Below are positions 17,390-25,219 of a stretch of DNA of 43,413 nucleotides, one piece after another (position 1 is the first letter of the stretch; each line of letters opens with the position of its first letter). The position numbers and the translations under genes are program-made. The notes under the pieces are model-generated. The model did no database searches, was not told where the DNA came from, and was given only the letters and a program-made list of their open reading frames with translations. Source of the DNA: a bacterium (GTDB lineage Bacteria > Bacteroidota > Bacteroidia > Bacteroidales > Muribaculaceae); contig SFVH01000017.1 of assembly GCA_004561555.1 (NCBI GenBank), positions 1 through 43,413 on the forward strand, in the 5' to 3' direction.

Positions 17390-18023
17390 TGATTTCCTCT
17401 GCCACATTCACTATATGGTCGGCATAATTATTTCTTAATTCGGCTTCGTTGCGAAATCCCCAAGTTACGCCCACCGACTCCACTCCGGCTCTTCTGGCTG
17501 TTTCCATATCTACACCCGAATCACCTATGTAGATAACGTCCGATTTTCTGATGCCTGTGTGGCTTAAGATTTCAAACACTATTGAAGGGTCGGGTTTTAC
17601 GGGCACACCTTCTCTCTGTCCCGCTATCATCGCCCACTCTGTTGAGGGAAAAATGTGGGTTACGATATGCTTTACCGCTTCTTCATATTTGTTGGAAGCT
17701 ACAGCAATCTTCACATCTCTCTTTTGCAACTCATCGAGTAATGACTCAATGCCGGGATATGGGCGTGTATAGTCAAGATTGTGTAAGTCGTAGTATGCTT
17801 TGAAGTCTTTTTTGAGGAGTAATATTGTTGCTTCATCGCGATGGCATTCGGGCAATGCACGCTCAATGAGTTTGTTCACCCCGTTGCCTACAAAAGCATT
17901 GTATGCTTTCTCATCGTGAGTAGGGAATCCGTGTTTTTCCAATGCCACATTGGTTGCAATGCCAAGGTCTTTGATAGAATTAATCAAAGTGCCGTCTAAA
18001 TCAAAAATCGCTAATTTTTTCAT
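17373..18023 (-). CDS. gph: HAD hydrolase, phosphoglycolate-phosphatase-like
   Basis: A cytoplasmic 216-residue phosphatase of the haloacid dehalogenase superfamily with a helical C1 cap. Motif I is IFDLDGTLINS, motif II is AVASN, the motif III lysine lies in VPVKPDPS, and motif IV is YIGDSGVDMETARRAG. The cap (about residues 15-80, with FVGNGVNKLIERALP) matches Gph-type enzymes, which remove phosphoglycolate formed from damaged DNA ends. Other small phosphate esters are possible substrates. It starts 30 bases after tamL and is the last gene of the minus-strand operon. Its 3' end overlaps the AlkD-like gene by 17 bases. Confidence 0.85.
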   Translation of the reverse strand: MKKLAIFDLDGTLINSIKDLGIATNVALEKHGFPTHDEKAYNAFVGNGVNKLIERALPECHRDEATILLLKKDFKAYYDLHNLDYTRPYPGIESLLDELQKRDVKIAVASNKYEEAVKHIVTHIFPSTEWAMIAGQREGVPVKPDPSIVFEILSHTGIRKSDVIYIGDSGVDMETARRAGVESVGVTWGFRNEAELRNNYADHIVNVAEEIINLIG

Positions 18024-18053
18024 TCTTTTTATAGTTGTAGGAGATAATAGAAG

Positions 18054-20384
18054 TTAGAATGGATAACCCACCGAGAAGTGGAGCGCATAGTCGCGCTTAA
18101 ACGACGGATGGATTATGGGCCATTTTTCTTGTCCATATGCGGGATTATGGGCTTTCATACCCATATCCAATCGCAGTAGAAAATAGTTGAAGTTCATACG
18201 CAATCCGATGCCGTAGGCGGCAGCGATTTGCCTATAAAACTCGTCAAATTTAAACACCCCGCCGGTCTGATTCTCGTAGTCGCGGATGGTCCATATGTTG
18301 CCGGCATCGATAAATGCCGCCATTTCAAACACCCAAAACAGTTTGGCTCGATATTCCAAGTTGACATCCAATCGTATGTCGCCACACTGCTCCATAAACG
18401 AGCTTACGGAGTTGTTGCCGTTGAAACGTCCCGGACCGAGAGTGCGCACCGACCAGCCGCGTACGCTGTTGGCTCCGCCGGAATAAAAACGCTTTTCAAA
18501 GGGCAAGATAGTGGAGTTGCCATAGGGGACGGCGGCACCGGTGCCTATATGAAACACTAATGAATTACGACGGTCAAACGAATGGTTGATGCTATAATCA
18601 AAATTAAACTTTATATACTGAGAATATTGTATGCCAAACACTTTATACCCTTGAGTGTCGTCATCCTTTTTCTGAGAGGATAATTTTGAAATGCCGTTGA
18701 GCAAGTTGCCTGCTGTTTCCACTCCGGCACGGAAGGTGAAAATGTTGGGTTGATATATGAATTTCCCTATTTGTACGGGTTGATTCTTTTTGTTGGTATA
18801 ATAGAATGTATATCCCATCTTCATGATAAAGTGGTCTTCGTAGGAGTAGCGCAATAGAGGATTGTCGGGAGCTATCTCGCTAATAAACGATTCGGTCATT
18901 TGTGGAAGATACACATAATTGATATCCAACAAGTCGAACGTGTGGCTTATCATGCTTCCCCGTTCGGTCCATTTATACTTCCAAGCGGCGCCGGCAATGA
19001 CGCGAGTATATTCGGGGCGTTCTTGATATGTGAATGAAGTGCCAAACTCGGTGTTCGCTTTAATTTTTTGGCGAAATCCTTTCTTCAAAAACGGGAAAAT
19101 AAACTTTGGGAAGTTGATTGACATTTCTCCGCTATATTCGACATATCGGTCGTTGATTAATCCTTGCATATCTCCAGAAATGCTTTCGTAGTTGACGCCG
19201 CCTTTGAGGGTAAATGTTTCGGAGCCGCGGGCAAGGTTGCGATGTTGATATGTAGTGGCAACTCCAAAGCCCAAGTCGCCTTCGGAGTTGGTGCCTTCGA
19301 GGGAGATAGAAGCAGTCTGCGATTTGCCCTTTGTGAGGAGGATAAATGCGTCCATCCATAGGTGGTTGTCGATGTTTCCCACCGGCTCGAAGTTGATGTT
19401 GATAAATTTTAATATTCCTAATCTACCAAACGATTGGTAGGTGCGGTCGACATCGGCGGAATTGTATTTTTCACCGGGCTTGATAAAACAATTTTCTTCG
19501 ATAATGCGTCGGCGAAGATATTTGTCGTCACTGTTGATGATGCGTAGCCCTTTGTGGTAGTCGCCTTCTTCTTCGATATAATTGGTGAGGTCTATGCGTT
19601 GCGACGGGTCGTAGTCGGTCACCACATAAACGTGGCGAATATAAAACGGCTGGTGGTGTTCATAATACTTCACTCTCCCGGGATAGGGGGGCATAACGTT
19701 CATTGTCAGTTCTACGGCTTTGCTTGAGGCGGTAGTGTCGGCGGTAAATGTGATGTATTCTTTATTAAATGCGTAATAGCCTTGTTGCCGTAGTCGGTCG
19801 GTGATGTTTTGACGTGCCAAGTCGAGATTGTTGCGGTCGAATAGGGTGTTGGGTCGCAATATAAACTTTAGCGAGTCGGCGAGAATGATTTTTCTCAGAG
19901 TGTCGTCGGGAATGTTGTAGTCCACACTCTCTATGTAGTGAGGGCGATGAGAATAAATGTTGTATTCTACCCTGATTTTTTTCTTCTTGTCTCTTCTGAT
20001 AGTGTCGACCATCACTTCTGTGTCGAGATATCCTTTATTTATTAGAGCCAAACGCAGTTGGCTTGCGGAAATGTCGGTAAGGGCTTGATCGTAGATTACA
20101 GGAGCTTGCCCCACTTTTCTCACCCAGCGATTATACCATTTGGAGCTGTCGCGACCCGACATATTATATATCCCGAGCTGAAATTTCCATCCTCCGAGTA
20201 TTTCGTGGTTTTGAGTTTGTCGCAGATAATTGCGCATTTCTTTTTTGTCAATCGAAGGATTGTCAATCACATTGATTGTCACCTTATCCACAAGATGTTG
20301 ACCCTCAGGCACAAACTTTGTTGAGCTACATGCCGTCAATGCCACCAAAAAAAGAGCGGTAATCACTCTGGTGGCGTAATTCAT
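18054..20384 (-). CDS. tamL: TamL-type Omp85 outer-membrane lipoprotein
   Basis: A 776-residue outer-membrane protein of the Omp85/BamA superfamily in the Bacteroidota lipoprotein form, expected to work with TamB in envelope assembly. The signal peptide MNYATRVITALFLVALTAC ends at a lipobox cysteine. POTRA-like domains fill about residues 25-370 (VDKVTINVIDNPSIDKKEM, HIRHVYVV-type strands). The C-terminal half is the beta-barrel, with the FYSGGANSVRGWSVRTLGPG motif that corresponds to the VRGF lid loop, and it ends HFSVGYPF with the terminal aromatic. The frame opens 9 codons earlier at 20411, but I chose ATG 20384. It gives a clean lipoprotein signal, and the 20429-20436 -7 box would leave 20411 with almost no leader. 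It lies between the coiled-coil gene and gph. Confidence 0.9.
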   Translation of the reverse strand: MNYATRVITALFLVALTACSSTKFVPEGQHLVDKVTINVIDNPSIDKKEMRNYLRQTQNHEILGGWKFQLGIYNMSGRDSSKWYNRWVRKVGQAPVIYDQALTDISASQLRLALINKGYLDTEVMVDTIRRDKKKKIRVEYNIYSHRPHYIESVDYNIPDDTLRKIILADSLKFILRPNTLFDRNNLDLARQNITDRLRQQGYYAFNKEYITFTADTTASSKAVELTMNVMPPYPGRVKYYEHHQPFYIRHVYVVTDYDPSQRIDLTNYIEEEGDYHKGLRIINSDDKYLRRRIIEENCFIKPGEKYNSADVDRTYQSFGRLGILKFININFEPVGNIDNHLWMDAFILLTKGKSQTASISLEGTNSEGDLGFGVATTYQHRNLARGSETFTLKGGVNYESISGDMQGLINDRYVEYSGEMSINFPKFIFPFLKKGFRQKIKANTEFGTSFTYQERPEYTRVIAGAAWKYKWTERGSMISHTFDLLDINYVYLPQMTESFISEIAPDNPLLRYSYEDHFIMKMGYTFYYTNKKNQPVQIGKFIYQPNIFTFRAGVETAGNLLNGISKLSSQKKDDDTQGYKVFGIQYSQYIKFNFDYSINHSFDRRNSLVFHIGTGAAVPYGNSTILPFEKRFYSGGANSVRGWSVRTLGPGRFNGNNSVSSFMEQCGDIRLDVNLEYRAKLFWVFEMAAFIDAGNIWTIRDYENQTGGVFKFDEFYRQIAAAYGIGLRMNFNYFLLRLDMGMKAHNPAYGQEKWPIIHPSFKRDYALHFSVGYPF

Positions 20385-20423
20385 TATATTGTGAATCGGT
20401 TTGTTAGTCATAAGAAAATATTA

Positions 20424-20470
20424 GAGTGCAAAGTTACACAATTATTATGTGGGCTTGCGATTTTGCACTC
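20424..20470 (-). promoter_or_regulatory. tamL promoter region with -7 box and inverted repeat
   Basis: On the minus strand TAACTTTG (20429-20436) is a consensus -7 box for tamL. It lies within one arm of a perfect 9-base inverted repeat, GAGTGCAAA (20424-20432) and TTTGCACTC (20462-20470). No TTTG -33 element is present at normal spacing, so an activator or readthrough from the upstream gene may contribute. A 9-base inverted repeat can arise by chance, so the operator idea is tentative. Confidence 0.4.
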
Positions 20471-20490
20471 GTAATATTCAACATAGTTAG

Positions 20491-22056
20491 CTAAAAAAGT
20501 TCCATTTGTTCCGGAATGTTGTGATTGTGTTTGCTCTTTTCCGGTTTAGAGGGTTGAGGCTCTTCCGGCTCATCGTCAACAATAGGAATTGATGAAGAAG
20601 GGGGAGTGGGCATCAGCCAATCAGAATATTCTGTGGAATAATCGATAGCGGAAATCACCGATTTGGCTTTTTCTTTGTCTTGCTTTTTTTGCTTTTGAGA
20701 CGACTTCACTTCGCTCACTGCCGATTGATTAAGAATGTCATTATTCAGTTTGTCCACTTCTTTTCTTAACTTGTCGTTTTCTTCACGCAACGATATCTCG
20801 TTGTCGGCGAAGTGCTTTTTTGTGCGCTCAAATTCTTTTTTCAATTGTTCGTAAATGGCGGTCACTTCCGTTGTTTTGTTAGTTGCGTCTTTAAGTTCGG
20901 CGTCTTTGCTTGCAAGCTGTTCGGTTAATGTCGCCATTTCCTCGGATAGAGAGTTGCATTTATCAGTCAATTCCTTAATAGCTTCGGTTTCGGTTTGGGC
21001 GGTCGATAGTTCGCCGATGCGTTCGTGTAGAGCGTAGATTTCGTCATTTTGCGATTGTATAGTGGCGCGCATCTCAGCCATTTCTCTCTCTTTAGCTGCA
21101 AGCAAAGCGTGCGCCTTCGTTGCCTCTTGGAGGTCTTCGGCAGAAGTAGTCGCGGCTTCTTTGAGTTTGGCTACCTCTTCGGCAAGTCGTTCAGCATCAG
21201 CGGCTTTGAGCACTAAAGCCTCTTTTTCGGCAGTTATTGTTTCGTTGTCGAGCTTCAGACGACTTATTTCCTCCGATAAATCGCTTGTTTTAGCAGTTAA
21301 CGCCTCAATTGCAGACGCCAATTCCTCATTTTTTTCATTCATTGACTTTTCAGCCACTGCTGTCAATTCAGTCATTTCCTTTTTCAATTGTTCGTTGGCA
21401 GAAAGAAGGTCGTCATTTTCCTGTTTCAATGCGTTTATGGTGTCGTCGTTGAGCGATGCCACTTTCAGCTTGTTCATCAAGCTTTTGCATTGCAATTCAT
21501 ATTGTTCTCTTTCGGCTTCGGCAGTTGCTGCTTTCGACTCTAAAGCACTTATTCGCTCGTTGAGGGCGATTTTTTGGCGGTCGATGCTCATCATTCGGTT
21601 GCGCAACTCATCGTTTTTGGCTGTTGTGTCGGAGAGTTGTTTAGCTGCAGCGGCGGCTTTTTGTTCCATAATCATTCTTTCTTCTTGCCACTCCAACCGA
21701 GCTGTTTCAGTTGCAGAGGTAGAGGCGTTGGTGATGAAATTGCTGATAGTTTCGCCGATGAGTGATTTCACATAATTTTCTTGTGCTTCTTTGTCAATAC
21801 ATTGCTTGGCATATTCCGGGAGAGTGTTGTTGAGCACTGTTGCCACTTTCTCGATAATTTCTCTGCTTACATTGTCGTTGATATCGGTAGCCTTTGATTT
21901 AGTTTCAGCTTTTGGCATAGCTGTCGATTGTTCGGCTTCCTTCTTAAACGGATTGATGTAAGGGGTATTGTGGATTGATTCTTTCTCCATAGTCGCTGTG
22001 TTGTCTTCCTCTTCCGGGAAGCCTAACATTGTTTTGATGTTGTTAAAGAATGACAT
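20491..22056 (-). CDS. Long coiled-coil protein of unknown function with QMELF C-terminus
   Basis: I do not recognise a family. The 521-residue product has no signal peptide or membrane segment and should be cytoplasmic. A short N-terminal part (MSFFNNIKTMLGFPEEEDN, then INPFKKE) precedes a helical region at about residues 60-115. A very long heptad-rich coiled coil runs from about 115 to 455, rich in A, E, K, L and Q. A disordered proline- and acid-rich tail then ends in EQMELF at the extreme C-terminus. QMELF fits the beta sliding-clamp-binding motif (QL[SD]LF and variants). The start lies 13 bases after the stop of the PEP-synthase-like gene, so the two form an operon; tamL follows after a gap with its own -7 box. 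A structural or scaffolding role is all the sequence supports. Confidence 0.8.
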   Translation of the reverse strand: MSFFNNIKTMLGFPEEEDNTATMEKESIHNTPYINPFKKEAEQSTAMPKAETKSKATDINDNVSREIIEKVATVLNNTLPEYAKQCIDKEAQENYVKSLIGETISNFITNASTSATETARLEWQEERMIMEQKAAAAAKQLSDTTAKNDELRNRMMSIDRQKIALNERISALESKAATAEAEREQYELQCKSLMNKLKVASLNDDTINALKQENDDLLSANEQLKKEMTELTAVAEKSMNEKNEELASAIEALTAKTSDLSEEISRLKLDNETITAEKEALVLKAADAERLAEEVAKLKEAATTSAEDLQEATKAHALLAAKEREMAEMRATIQSQNDEIYALHERIGELSTAQTETEAIKELTDKCNSLSEEMATLTEQLASKDAELKDATNKTTEVTAIYEQLKKEFERTKKHFADNEISLREENDKLRKEVDKLNNDILNQSAVSEVKSSQKQKKQDKEKAKSVISAIDYSTEYSDWLMPTPPSSSIPIVDDEPEEPQPSKPEKSKHNHNIPEQMELF

Positions 22057-22069
22057 ATTTATGAAGCTA

Positions 22070-25024
22070 TTATTGAGGTTTCACAATTATTCCGAGTCCG
22101 GTTTTTCCGTTTATTCCAATCTGCAAAGGGTTGTCGAAACGCACTATTCTCACAAAGTCGGTTTCTGCAACGGCAGGCATATTATCGAGGTAGTCGATAT
22201 CGCAAATGCCACCCTTCTTGTCGTCGATGGTGAAATAACCCACACCGAACGATGTCAGATTTTGGAAGAAGTGAGTGCCTTGGCTCGGCTCGATGCGATA
22301 GTTGGGGAGTGCGGTTTCGGCAATTACCCTTGCTGCAGAGATGTGAGCCCATTTCACGGGGATACCCAAAGCGGTGTCGCTTGAGCCCCATCGTCCCGGA
22401 CCGATAAGGATGTAACCTTCTCCTTTTTCCACATATTGCTTGTTGATTTTCTCTATTTCGCGAGCAATCAATGAGTTGTTGAATGAAGAAAAGTTTTTGG
22501 TTTTCACATATATTACATCTTTCACTCCGTCCATCATCCCGTGGCCAAGAGCTTGGGTGCTTTTGAGAATAAGATTTTCCGAAGCGGTATCCATGATTTT
22601 CTCGTCGAGCATCTCCTTACGGTCGACAATGGGACGTATCTGCAGCCAATAAACGTTGCCTTTCATTTCGCCTTTTTTGTCGATGCATCCGGCAAACTCT
22701 ATTTCTACCGGGCGGCGCATTTCTTTTTCGCCCTCAGAGAGCATGAAATCGACTATCTCGGCCAGAGGAAACACCTTGTGTTGCAAGATGTTGGCAAATG
22801 TCACCACTCGTCGGCCCATGCCGCAATCGTTGTCGCGGATTATTTGGTCTTGAGGGTCGAATGTCGACACCATATATTTCAGTGAGCCGTTTTTTGCCGC
22901 ATCTTGGATGCGTATCTTCTGAATATTAAATCCATCGTCTACGCTAAACGAGCGGTCGGCGTCTTTGATGTCAAGAGCATATAATTGTGTTTGCGTGTCG
23001 CGAAGCGCCAAGTCGAGTGTGCTCGTTTGCAACACTTTGTCGGGGTGGCGAGGGGAGAAACGTAGCGCCAATCCTCCGTCGACGATGTATTTCCCCAATC
23101 CCACCGCCACTTCAGTCACTCCGTCTTCCGGCTGTTCGTCGTTGATGGGGTAATAGTTGAGCGACCTTCCTACGCCGGCAAACGAAGGATAGTATAGCCC
23201 ATCGTGCTCCGCTCCCGCCACTTCTTGGATGATGATAGCCATCTTTTCTTGGTCAATGAGGTTGCTTGTGGCTGTCATATATGCCTTGCTTTCGGCATAA
23301 AATACTGAGGCATAAACACTCTTAATGGCATTGCCAAGCAGTTGATACATATCATCTTTGTCGGTTAGATGGGGTATCATATAGGTGGAGTAGATGCCTG
23401 CAAAAGGCTGATAGTGGGAGTCTTCCAGAAGGCTCGAGCTACGTATCGCCAACGGACGGTCAATCACTTCAAATAATGCATAGAAGTCGTCTTTGAGAGC
23501 TATCGGCAGTGAGGCTTGTAGGAAAGCATCAAGGATGGCTTCGTCGGTGGCATCAGACAGTGCTATAGGATAGAGGTTGTTTTCCTCCATAAATTGGTCG
23601 AAGATGTCGGTGCAAAGCACCACGGTGCGCGGTATCGACACCACTACGCCGTCGAAATTGTCGCATATCGGATATTTTTTGATGATGGAGTCGATAAATG
23701 CCAAGCCTCTACCCTTGCCGCCCAGGGAGCCTTGACCAATGCGTGCGAAGTTAGAGTAGTAGTCAAATCTATTTTTTTTGAAGATGGCTACAACTCCCTT
23801 ATTCTTCATCTTTCGATACTTGACAATGAGATTGAAGAAGAAACGCTTCACTTCGGGTGCTTCTTCGATGCTTTGGAAACGATGGGCTTGTATGATTTCT
23901 GCTATCGGAAACATCGCTCGAGAGTAGAGCCACCGAGAGATGTCGTTGTGGGAAGCGTGATAGAGCAAGAGATTGTCGGGGATGTCAAAGAGGTTGTCTT
24001 GAAGCTCCTTCAGGTCGTTGATGCGCATCACTTCCTTCCCGGTCTCCGGGTTGCGAATGATAAAGGCACCAAAGCCGAAGTTGTCGGTGATAGTGCGTCC
24101 GAGGTCCACAGGAAATTTCTTGGAGTTTTTGTCGATAAACGACACTCCCAGCTCTTGGGCATACACTTCATTTTCATTCTCCGACGACTCAATGATGATT
24201 GGCACATACGGGTCTTTGGCTTTTATTTCGCGTGCCAATTTGATGCCGGCAAGCTTGTCTTTTGCTCCCTGACGATTAAACGATACGTCGGTGATGACAC
24301 CCAAAATTTTGTCTTTATATTTGTCGTAAAGCTCCTGCGCTTCTTCGTAGGTTCGCGCCAAGATTACTTTCGGGCGTCCGCGCATGCGCAACATTTGTTC
24401 GTGCTCATTGAGGGCCTCGGTGGAAAATACCAGCGACTGTTTGAGCAAAAACTTATATAAGTGGGGCAATACCGAGGAATAAAAACGTATGGAGTCTTCC
24501 ACTAAAAGAATTGTTTGGATGCCCACTTCAAGAATGTCGTTGTCGGAGTTCATCTTGTCTTCCATCAGCTTGATGATGGCGAGCAAAAGGTCTACGTTGC
24601 CGAGCCACGAAAACACGTAGTCAACCCCGGAAAAATCTTCGTTGGCAAGTCGGCGCGACACCTCTCGCGAGAATGGTGTGAGCACGATAAACGGAATGTC
24701 GGGATGTAATTGCTTGATAGTTTTGGCTTCGCGGAATGTCTGACCGATGTCGTTGCCCGGCATTGCTATGATGAGGTCAAACGATTTGGTAGTCAACAGC
24801 TCGTAGGCATCTTCATAACTGCTTGCTTGTGCCACACGCGGGGGAGAGCTAAGATTGAGTGATGTGTATTCAAAATATAGTTGCTCCTCAATGCGACCGT
24901 CTTCTTCCATCATAAATGCATCGTAGGGCGATGCTATGAGCAACACGTTGTAGATGCGTCGCTGCATAAGATTTTGAAATGCCGTGTCACGGAGGTATAA
25001 TTGACTTAATTTTGCTTCATTCAT
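22070..25024 (-). CDS. PEP-synthase-type ATP-grasp protein fused to two receiver domains
   Basis: A 984-residue cytoplasmic protein. Residues about 25-150 look like a degenerate receiver fold (VLLIASPYDAFMMEEDG, FDLIIAMPG, FIVLTPFS) without a phosphoacceptor aspartate. Residues about 168-305 form a more canonical receiver: LLVEDS (E176, D177), candidate phosphoacceptor D246 in GVITDVSFNR, and K299 in FIDKNS. From about 425 comes the nucleotide-binding domain of PEP synthase/pyruvate phosphate dikinase: SLGGKGRGLAFI, AIRSSSLLEDSHYQPFAG (R528 region), and VEIEFAG through YWLQIRPI near 797. The swivelling phosphohistidine domain (GG..SHA) and the PEP/pyruvate TIM barrel are absent. A 190-residue C-terminal part with LIGPGRWGSSDTALGIPV takes their place. 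So it cannot make PEP by the known route; ATP-dependent phosphotransfer to another partner is a guess. It heads the operon with the coiled-coil gene. Confidence 0.85.
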   Translation of the reverse strand: MNEAKLSQLYLRDTAFQNLMQRRIYNVLLIASPYDAFMMEEDGRIEEQLYFEYTSLNLSSPPRVAQASSYEDAYELLTTKSFDLIIAMPGNDIGQTFREAKTIKQLHPDIPFIVLTPFSREVSRRLANEDFSGVDYVFSWLGNVDLLLAIIKLMEDKMNSDNDILEVGIQTILLVEDSIRFYSSVLPHLYKFLLKQSLVFSTEALNEHEQMLRMRGRPKVILARTYEEAQELYDKYKDKILGVITDVSFNRQGAKDKLAGIKLAREIKAKDPYVPIIIESSENENEVYAQELGVSFIDKNSKKFPVDLGRTITDNFGFGAFIIRNPETGKEVMRINDLKELQDNLFDIPDNLLLYHASHNDISRWLYSRAMFPIAEIIQAHRFQSIEEAPEVKRFFFNLIVKYRKMKNKGVVAIFKKNRFDYYSNFARIGQGSLGGKGRGLAFIDSIIKKYPICDNFDGVVVSIPRTVVLCTDIFDQFMEENNLYPIALSDATDEAILDAFLQASLPIALKDDFYALFEVIDRPLAIRSSSLLEDSHYQPFAGIYSTYMIPHLTDKDDMYQLLGNAIKSVYASVFYAESKAYMTATSNLIDQEKMAIIIQEVAGAEHDGLYYPSFAGVGRSLNYYPINDEQPEDGVTEVAVGLGKYIVDGGLALRFSPRHPDKVLQTSTLDLALRDTQTQLYALDIKDADRSFSVDDGFNIQKIRIQDAAKNGSLKYMVSTFDPQDQIIRDNDCGMGRRVVTFANILQHKVFPLAEIVDFMLSEGEKEMRRPVEIEFAGCIDKKGEMKGNVYWLQIRPIVDRKEMLDEKIMDTASENLILKSTQALGHGMMDGVKDVIYVKTKNFSSFNNSLIAREIEKINKQYVEKGEGYILIGPGRWGSSDTALGIPVKWAHISAARVIAETALPNYRIEPSQGTHFFQNLTSFGVGYFTIDDKKGGICDIDYLDNMPAVAETDFVRIVRFDNPLQIGINGKTGLGIIVKPQ

Positions 25025-25046
25025 CGTTGATTTTCCGTTTATCTTA

Positions 25047-25077
25047 CAAAAATATCAAAAAAATTCAGTTTTACCAA
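25047..25077 (-). promoter_or_regulatory. Promoter of the PEP-synthase-like operon
   Basis: On the minus strand, TTG (25075-25077) is separated by 20 bases from TATTTTTG (25047-25054), which matches the Bacteroidota TTTG/TTG-N19-21-TAnnTTTG arrangement. The start codon lies 22 bases beyond the -7 box. Confidence 0.6.
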
Positions 25078-25165
25078 GAAAAATGGCGAATTCCACGGGC
25101 ATTTCTCGAGCATGAGTTTGCGAATGTTAAAAGTCACTGATTTTTTTGCTGTTTTTGCTATGTGT

Positions 25166-25197
25166 TTTGCGTGAAAGAAGTAAAGGTGTTAACTTTG
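25166..25197 (+). promoter_or_regulatory. Promoter of the T9SS cargo-transglycosylase-uvrA-hydrolase operon
   Basis: TTTG (25166-25169), a 20-base spacer, then TAACTTTG (25190-25197) is a near-perfect Bacteroidota primary-sigma promoter. The first start codon is 22 bases downstream. It diverges from the PEP-synthase-like operon promoter across about 110 bases. Confidence 0.75.
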
Positions 25198-25219
25198 TAG
25201 GATATAAATAATCGGAATA

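Noticed and set aside
21062..21775. 237-codon serine-rich open frame on the plus strand
   Set aside because: It is antisense to the coiled-coil gene. Its low-complexity S/A composition is what the reverse strand of a Glu/Ala/Lys-rich coiled coil produces.
23594..24460. 288-codon plus-strand open frame
   Set aside because: It is antisense to the PEP-synthase-like gene, whose receiver and ATP-binding motifs are unambiguous in this stretch.
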